A stretch of 8,842 nt of DNA from Cytophagaceae bacterium. Lineage in GTDB: Bacteria > Bacteroidota > Bacteroidia > Cytophagales > Cytophagaceae. The translations under genes were made by a program, and so were the position numbers. This document shows positions 5,134-8,842 of the stretch, piece after piece. The stretch spans positions 1 through 8,842 of the forward strand of contig JAGKWN010000141.1 of assembly GCA_021151805.1 (NCBI GenBank), written 5' to 3'. Position 1 is the first letter of the stretch; every line of letters begins with the position of its first letter. Below the pieces are notes generated by a model. That model saw nothing but the letters and a program-made list of their open reading frames with translations, had not been told where the DNA came from and did not search any database.

Positions 5134-5919
5134 ATGAATATTCTTGATAAAATAATTGAACACAAGTGGACAGAAGTGAACAGCAGAAAGACAAGTGTTT
5201 CTGTTGAAGAACTTCGCAAGTCTCCTTTATACAGCAGACCAACACTTTCGTTTAAAAAATATTTAAGCAACCCTGCCTTAAGCGGCGTTATTGCTGAACA
5301 CAAACGTCAATCACCTTCCAAAGGAGTGATCAATGCAAACGTTGATCTGAAGCAGGTGGTTACCGGCTACCAGGCTGCAGGAGCAAGTGCCTGCTCCGTA
5401 TTGACAGATACAAAATTCTTTGGCGGAACTACAGAAGATTTACTGCAGGCAAGAGCCCTGCTTCAAATTCCGATTCTGCGCAAAGACTTTATGGTGGATG
5501 AATACCAGGTGGAAGAAGCACGTGCCATGGGTGCAGATGTGATTTTATTGATCTCTGCATGTTTAACACCGCAGCGCATCAAAGAATTATCGGAGTATGC
5601 ACACAAACTTGACCTGGAAGTATTGCTGGAAGTGCATAATGCAGAAGAGCTGGAAGGAAACCTGATTGATACGGTTGATGTTATAGGTGTAAACAACCGC
5701 AACCTGAAAACATTTGAAGTAAGCATACAGACATCGATTGATGTTGCAAAACACATTCCGGATCATTACATCAAAGTATCAGAAAGCGGCATTGATGATC
5801 CGAAAACAATTGTTGAATTGAGAAAGCACGGCTATACAGGCTTCTTAATCGGGGAATCATTTATGAAAACAAATGATCCGGGCGCTGCTTTGAAAAAGTT
5901 AATGTCTGAAGCTAAGTAA
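5134..5919 (+). CDS. trpC: Indole-3-glycerol phosphate synthase
   Basis: It closes the indole ring by decarboxylating carboxyphenylamino-deoxyribulose phosphate to indole-3-glycerol phosphate. The 261 residues form one TIM barrel, not fused to TrpF as it is in E. coli. All catalytic positions known from the family can be matched: E55 and K57 in IAEHKRQSPSKG (53-64), K117 in LRKDF, E166 in LLEVH, N187 in GVNNRNL, and E217 in SESG (216-219). The phosphate site is GFLIGESFMK (236-245). The start lies 6 bases after the trpD stop, so translation is probably coupled. An 81-base palindromic gap separates it from trpF. Confidence 0.96.
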   Translation: MNILDKIIEHKWTEVNSRKTSVSVEELRKSPLYSRPTLSFKKYLSNPALSGVIAEHKRQSPSKGVINANVDLKQVVTGYQAAGASACSVLTDTKFFGGTTEDLLQARALLQIPILRKDFMVDEYQVEEARAMGADVILLISACLTPQRIKELSEYAHKLDLEVLLEVHNAEELEGNLIDTVDVIGVNNRNLKTFEVSIQTSIDVAKHIPDHYIKVSESGIDDPKTIVELRKHGYTGFLIGESFMKTNDPGAALKKLMSEAK

Positions 5920-5927
5920 TCAACGAA

Positions 5928-5956
5928 ACCTATAAGGTTTTCAAAACCTTGGAGGT
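5928..5956. repeat. Palindromic element between trpC and trpF
   Basis: This 29-base near-perfect palindrome is centred on C5942: ACCT...AGGT outside, AAGGTTTT/AAAACCTT inside, with one A/G mismatch and one G-U in 14 pairs. It begins 9 bases after the trpC stop. I recall similar ACCT-AAGGTTTT palindromes as dispersed intergenic repeats in Bacteroidetes; this is recollection, not a search. There is no T-tract after it. Confidence 0.7.
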
Positions 5957-5968
5957 GTAGTTCCAAAA

Positions 5969-5988
5969 TTAAATCTATATAGATTTAA
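5969..5988. repeat. 20-base AT palindrome before trpF
   Basis: TTAAATCTAT followed by its exact reverse complement ATAGATTTAA ends 12 bases before the trpF ATG. It is AT-only apart from one C and one G, and would be a weak hairpin in RNA. It could be a protein-binding dyad or simply low-complexity spacer. Confidence 0.55.
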
Positions 5989-6000
5989 ATAATTAAAACA

Positions 6001-6696
6001 ATGAAACTGAAAGTTTGTGGCATGAAGTATCCGGAAAATGTGAGCGCAGTGGCAGCACTGCAGCCAGATTACCTGGGCTTTATTTTCTACAAGCCTTCAA
6101 AAAGATATTGCGGCGAAACACTTACAGCAGAATTTGTAAGAAATATTGGACAGCCACAGATACTATCATTACCCAGAAAAGAATCCGCTATAACGCATTC
6201 TATAATTACAACAGGTGTTTTTGTAAACGAGTCTTTAGAAGAAGTGTTACGGATTTGTTCGGCATACGCATTTAAGGCAGTGCAATTACATGGATATGAA
6301 ACACCGGAATTCTGCCTGGCTTGTAAAAGTGCGGGTCTGGAAGTAATCAAAGTATTTCATGTAGGTGAAACCATGGATTGGTCTGTACTTGATCCTTACA
6401 AAACAGTTGCCGATTATTTTCTGTTTGATACCAAAACACCCGAATATGGCGGCAGCGGAAACCGTTTTAACTGGGAAATATTAAAAGGGTATGACAATGA
6501 AATCCCCTTGTTCTTGAGCGGCGGAGTGGATGAAAGTATTCTGGAAGAATTGGACAATCTGAAAAATGTAAATATACATGCCCTCGACGTGAACAGCCGC
6601 TTTGAGCTGGAACCGGGTTTGAAAGATGTTGAACGGATCAGAAAATTTGCGGAAAGCTTAATGCTTAATGCGGAAAGCTCAAAGCGAAAGGCTTAA
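6001..6696 (+). CDS. trpF: Phosphoribosylanthranilate isomerase
   Basis: It performs the Amadori rearrangement of phosphoribosyl-anthranilate that supplies TrpC. It is a TIM barrel. KVCGM (4-8) carries the catalytic base C6, followed by LGFIFYKPSKRY (25-36), GVFVNES (72-78), VQLHGYE (94-100), the catalytic acid D143 in LFDTK, GGSG (150-153), FLSGGV (171-176) and ALDVNSRFELEPGLKDVE (194-211). At 231 residues it is longer than the usual 200-210. Two places explain this. About 14 extra residues lie before GVFVNES (roughly 47-70). The tail AESLMLN/AESSKRK (217-230) is an imperfect 7-codon tandem duplication lying in repeat DNA. The catalytic residues are intact, so it should be active. No Shine-Dalgarno is visible before the ATG. 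Confidence 0.95.
   Translation: MKLKVCGMKYPENVSAVAALQPDYLGFIFYKPSKRYCGETLTAEFVRNIGQPQILSLPRKESAITHSIITTGVFVNESLEEVLRICSAYAFKAVQLHGYETPEFCLACKSAGLEVIKVFHVGETMDWSVLDPYKTVADYFLFDTKTPEYGGSGNRFNWEILKGYDNEIPLFLSGGVDESILEELDNLKNVNIHALDVNSRFELEPGLKDVERIRKFAESLMLNAESSKRKA
6648..6690. repeat. 21-base tandem duplication at the trpF 3' end
   Basis: TGCGGAAAGCT occurs at 6648-6658 and again at 6669-6679. The full 21-base units 6649-6669 and 6670-6690 agree at 16 of 21 positions. The period is seven codons, so the protein reads AESLMLN then AESSKRK and the frame is kept. Confidence 0.7.
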
Positions 6697-6836
6697 CGCG
6701 TGTCGTACATATATATAATATAAGCTATGAAATTAATTACATACAGGCCCCTGGGGCGATGGCGATTTTAAGAGAATAGTAAGTAAGCGATCATACAGGT
6801 AAATTATACAAACACCAGCTTTAAGCATTTAGCTTT
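6653..6836. repeat. Imperfect inverted repeat bracketing the trpF-trpB gap
   Basis: The 19 bases at 6653-6671, inside the trpF coding region, match the reverse complement of 6818-6836 at 17 of 19 positions. The right copy belongs to a cluster of three AGCTTTAA units (6817-6824, 6831-6838, 6838-6845) just before the trpB start. The enclosed 146 bases have no open frame worth calling and no terminator. A MITE-like insertion or expansion of AGCTTTAA-type repeats would explain both the long gap and the altered TrpF tail. Confidence 0.5.
6722..6766. repeat. Degenerate copy of the trpD-upstream hairpin words
   Basis: AAGCTATG (6722-6729) and TGGGGCGATG (6752-6761) are exact reverse complements of sequences at the hairpin 4105-4123 and its left flank, though their relative order differs. 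GGCGAT is duplicated in tandem (6755-6760, 6761-6766), and GCCCC-T-GGGGC lies just upstream. No good hairpin remains. It may be a decayed relative of the same repeat. Confidence 0.4.
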
Positions 6837-6855
6837 AAGCTTTAATCATAAGAAA

Positions 6856-8043
6856 ATGTACAACGTAAATAAAAAAGGATACTATGGAAATTTCGGCGGA
6901 GCATTTATTCCCGAAATGCTGTATCCGAATGTAGAAGAACTTCGGAACAGTTACCTGAACATCATCAACGATGAATCTTTCCAGGAAGAGTACAGAGATT
7001 TGTTGCGTAATTATGTCGGGAGACCAACGCCGTTATACTTTGCAAAACGCCTGTCGGAAAAGTATAACACCACCATCTATCTGAAGCGTGAAGATCTGTG
7101 CCATACAGGTGCGCACAAGATCAATAATACTATTGGCCAGATCCTGGTTGCCAAGCGTATGGGCAAAACCCGTATCATTGCTGAGACCGGTGCAGGTCAG
7201 CATGGCGTGGCTACGGCTACTGCCTGCGCATTAATGGGTATGCCGTGTGTAGTACACATGGGCGCTGTTGATATGGAAAGACAAAAACCAAATGTGGAGC
7301 GTATGCGCATGTTGGGAGCCGAAGTGATTCCCGCTATGACTGGCAGCAAAACATTGAAAGATGCAACCAACGAAGCATTGCGTGACTGGATCAATAATCC
7401 GGTAGATACATTTTATATCATCGGTTCTGTTGTTGGTCCGCACCCGTATCCGGATATGGTTGCACGTTTACAGGCAATCATCAGCGAAGAGATCATTGAC
7501 CAGTTAACAGAAAAAACAGGCAACCCCGATCCTACACATGTGATCGCTTGTGTAGGCGGTGGAAGCAATGCTGCAGGTGCTTTCTATCATTTCCTGGATC
7601 AGAAGAACGTAGAGCTTATCGCTGTGGAGGCAGCAGGTGAGGGCGTATATTCAGGTTATTCAGCAGCAACTACTTTCTTAGGTAAGCCTGGTGTATTGCA
7701 TGGTAGCAAAACTTTATTAATGCAGACAGAAGACGGACAAGTAGTAGAACCACATTCTATTTCTGCAGGTCTGGATTATCCGGGAATCGGGCCTATGCAC
7801 GCACACCTGTTTGAAACAGGCCGCGCAAAATTCTATAGTGTAACAGACAAGGAAGCATTCCTGGCAGCCTTTATGCTCGCTGAAACCGAAGGAATCATCC
7901 CTGCGCTTGAATCTGCCCATGCGGTAGCAGTTTTAGAAAATATCAGTTTAAAAAAATCAGACATTGTAGTCGTTAACCTTTCTGGCCGTGGAGATAAAGA
8001 TCTTCAAACATACATTACCAGAAAAAGCGAATACCTAAAATAA
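6856..8043 (+). CDS. trpB: Tryptophan synthase beta chain
   Basis: This PLP enzyme condenses indole with L-serine to give L-tryptophan, as part of the alpha2-beta2 complex with TrpA. The 395 residues are the normal length of the standard TrpB1 type, not the longer TrpB2. Motifs: the N-terminal YYGNFGGAFIPE (9-20) segment, GRPTPL (55-60), LKREDLCHTGAHKINN with PLP lysine K88, the catalytic E110 in AETGAGQHG, GSVVGPHPYPD (190-200), the phosphate-binding GGGSNA (234-239), HGSKTLLMQTEDGQ (282-295), SAGLDYPGIGP with D307 (303-313), EGIIPALESAHA (345-356) and the cofactor-ring serine S376 in NLSGRGDKD. The start follows a 159-base repeat-containing gap with no Shine-Dalgarno and no recognisable promoter. 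trpA begins 6 bases after its stop. Confidence 0.97.
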   Translation: MYNVNKKGYYGNFGGAFIPEMLYPNVEELRNSYLNIINDESFQEEYRDLLRNYVGRPTPLYFAKRLSEKYNTTIYLKREDLCHTGAHKINNTIGQILVAKRMGKTRIIAETGAGQHGVATATACALMGMPCVVHMGAVDMERQKPNVERMRMLGAEVIPAMTGSKTLKDATNEALRDWINNPVDTFYIIGSVVGPHPYPDMVARLQAIISEEIIDQLTEKTGNPDPTHVIACVGGGSNAAGAFYHFLDQKNVELIAVEAAGEGVYSGYSAATTFLGKPGVLHGSKTLLMQTEDGQVVEPHSISAGLDYPGIGPMHAHLFETGRAKFYSVTDKEAFLAAFMLAETEGIIPALESAHAVAVLENISLKKSDIVVVNLSGRGDKDLQTYITRKSEYLK

Positions 8044-8049
8044 TTCGAT

Positions 8050-8842
8050 ATGGAAACATCAATAAAAGTTTCGAACAGATTAACAGAATTGTTTAAAAAG
8101 AAAAGCAACAATCTGTTGAATATATATTTTACTGCCGGTTATCCGGGATTGAATGATACAGTAACGGTGTTGAAAGCTCTTGAGAAAGCGGGTGTAGATA
8201 TGGTTGAGATTGGTATGCCGTACTCAGACCCGGTTGCTGACGGACCTGTTATTCAACAAAGCAGCCTGGATGCCATCAACAACGGCATGACCATAAAAAA
8301 CCTGCTTACACAATTAAAGGATATCCGCAAAGAAGTAACCATACCAATTCTGGTGATGGGTTATTTCAATACCGTTATGCAATATGGTGTGGAGCGTTTT
8401 ATTAAAGAGATTAGTGAGATTGGCATTGATGGTGTGATTCTTCCGGATTTACCGTTGGATGAGTATACCGGACATTATCAGTCTTTATGTGAATCACACA
8501 ACATCTCTAATGTTTTATTGATCACACCAAATACATCCGACGAACGTCTGCATCTTATTGATGGCATCACGCAGGGCTTTATTTACATGGTTTCTACAAA
8601 CAGTACCACCGGAAATGATGCCAAAAGCACAGAGCAGAACCATGATGCATATTTTGATAGAATTAAAAATATGGGACTGAAAAGTCCGCGTATGATTGGT
8701 TTTAATATCAAAGACAAAAAAACATTTGCAGATGCGTGCAAATACGCAAATGGAGCCATTATTGGTTCTGCATTTGTAAAAATGTTAGCCAATAGCCATT
8801 TGCTGGAAGATGATATTATTCAATTTGTAAAAAATATTAAAG
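8050..8842 (+). CDS. trpA: Tryptophan synthase alpha chain (partial, 3' end cut by window)
   Basis: It cleaves indole-3-glycerol phosphate to indole and glyceraldehyde-3-phosphate and channels indole to TrpB. The frame is open from ATG 8050 for 264 codons to the window edge with no stop seen. Since the family is about 255-270 residues, only a few codons should be missing. The TIM-barrel motifs are FTAGYPG (27-33), VEIGMPYSDPVADGPVIQ (52-69) with catalytic E53 and D64, GYFN (104-107), LPDLP (131-135), STNSTTG in place of the SRAGVTG loop of enterobacteria (182-188), and the phosphate-site segments IGFNIKD (216-222) and GAIIGSAFVK (235-244). The start is 6 bases after the trpB stop, consistent with coupled synthesis of the two subunits. 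It is the last trp gene visible; what follows is outside the window. Confidence 0.95.
   Translation, partial: METSIKVSNRLTELFKKKSNNLLNIYFTAGYPGLNDTVTVLKALEKAGVDMVEIGMPYSDPVADGPVIQQSSLDAINNGMTIKNLLTQLKDIRKEVTIPILVMGYFNTVMQYGVERFIKEISEIGIDGVILPDLPLDEYTGHYQSLCESHNISNVLLITPNTSDERLHLIDGITQGFIYMVSTNSTTGNDAKSTEQNHDAYFDRIKNMGLKSPRMIGFNIKDKKTFADACKYANGAIIGSAFVKMLANSHLLEDDIIQFVKNIK

Overview
The window carries a tryptophan biosynthesis operon on the + strand in the order trpE-trpG-trpD-trpC-trpF-trpB-trpA (1955 to the right edge). It is preceded by a divergently transcribed diaminopimelate decarboxylase gene, lysA (295-1527, - strand). The DNA is AT-rich. None of the structural trp genes has a convincing Shine-Dalgarno sequence. 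The two promoters I can place both carry the TAnnTTTG -7 box of Bacteroidetes. Gene order, promoters and protein motifs (for example EPGK in LysA and DVNSRFE in TrpF) point to a Bacteroidetes, probably of the Cytophaga group. The genus is a guess.

Layout: 1-187 is unassigned edge sequence. 188-228 is a bidirectional terminator that can end lysA. 295-1527 is lysA. The 427-base divergent interval (1528-1954) holds the lysA -7 box, a perfect 32-bp inverted repeat (1650-1716), the trp promoter (1765-1795), a 15-codon leader peptide gene with three consecutive Trp codons (trpL, 1801-1848), and mutually exclusive antiterminator and terminator structures (1839-1932). The seven structural genes follow. 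Three junctions are tight (E-G 11 bases, D-C 6, B-A 6). Three are long and filled with palindromes or repeats (G-D 180 bases, C-F 81, F-B 159). trpA lacks only its last codons, cut by the window edge.

How it works: TrpE/TrpG make anthranilate from chorismate and glutamine, TrpD adds the phosphoribosyl group, TrpF isomerises, TrpC closes the indole ring, and TrpA/TrpB make tryptophan. Two controls are visible: the feedback-inhibition motif in TrpE, and a classical ribosome-stalling attenuator ahead of trpE. The predicted transcription start falls at or next to the trpL start codon, so the leader peptide may be translated from a leaderless mRNA.

The genes themselves are ordinary. The parts worth a second look are the attenuator with its apparently leaderless leader peptide, two palindromes whose arms are themselves hairpins (1650-1716 and 4011-4060), and the trpF-trpB junction, where an imperfect inverted repeat reaches into the trpF coding region and a 21-base duplication forms the protein's tail.
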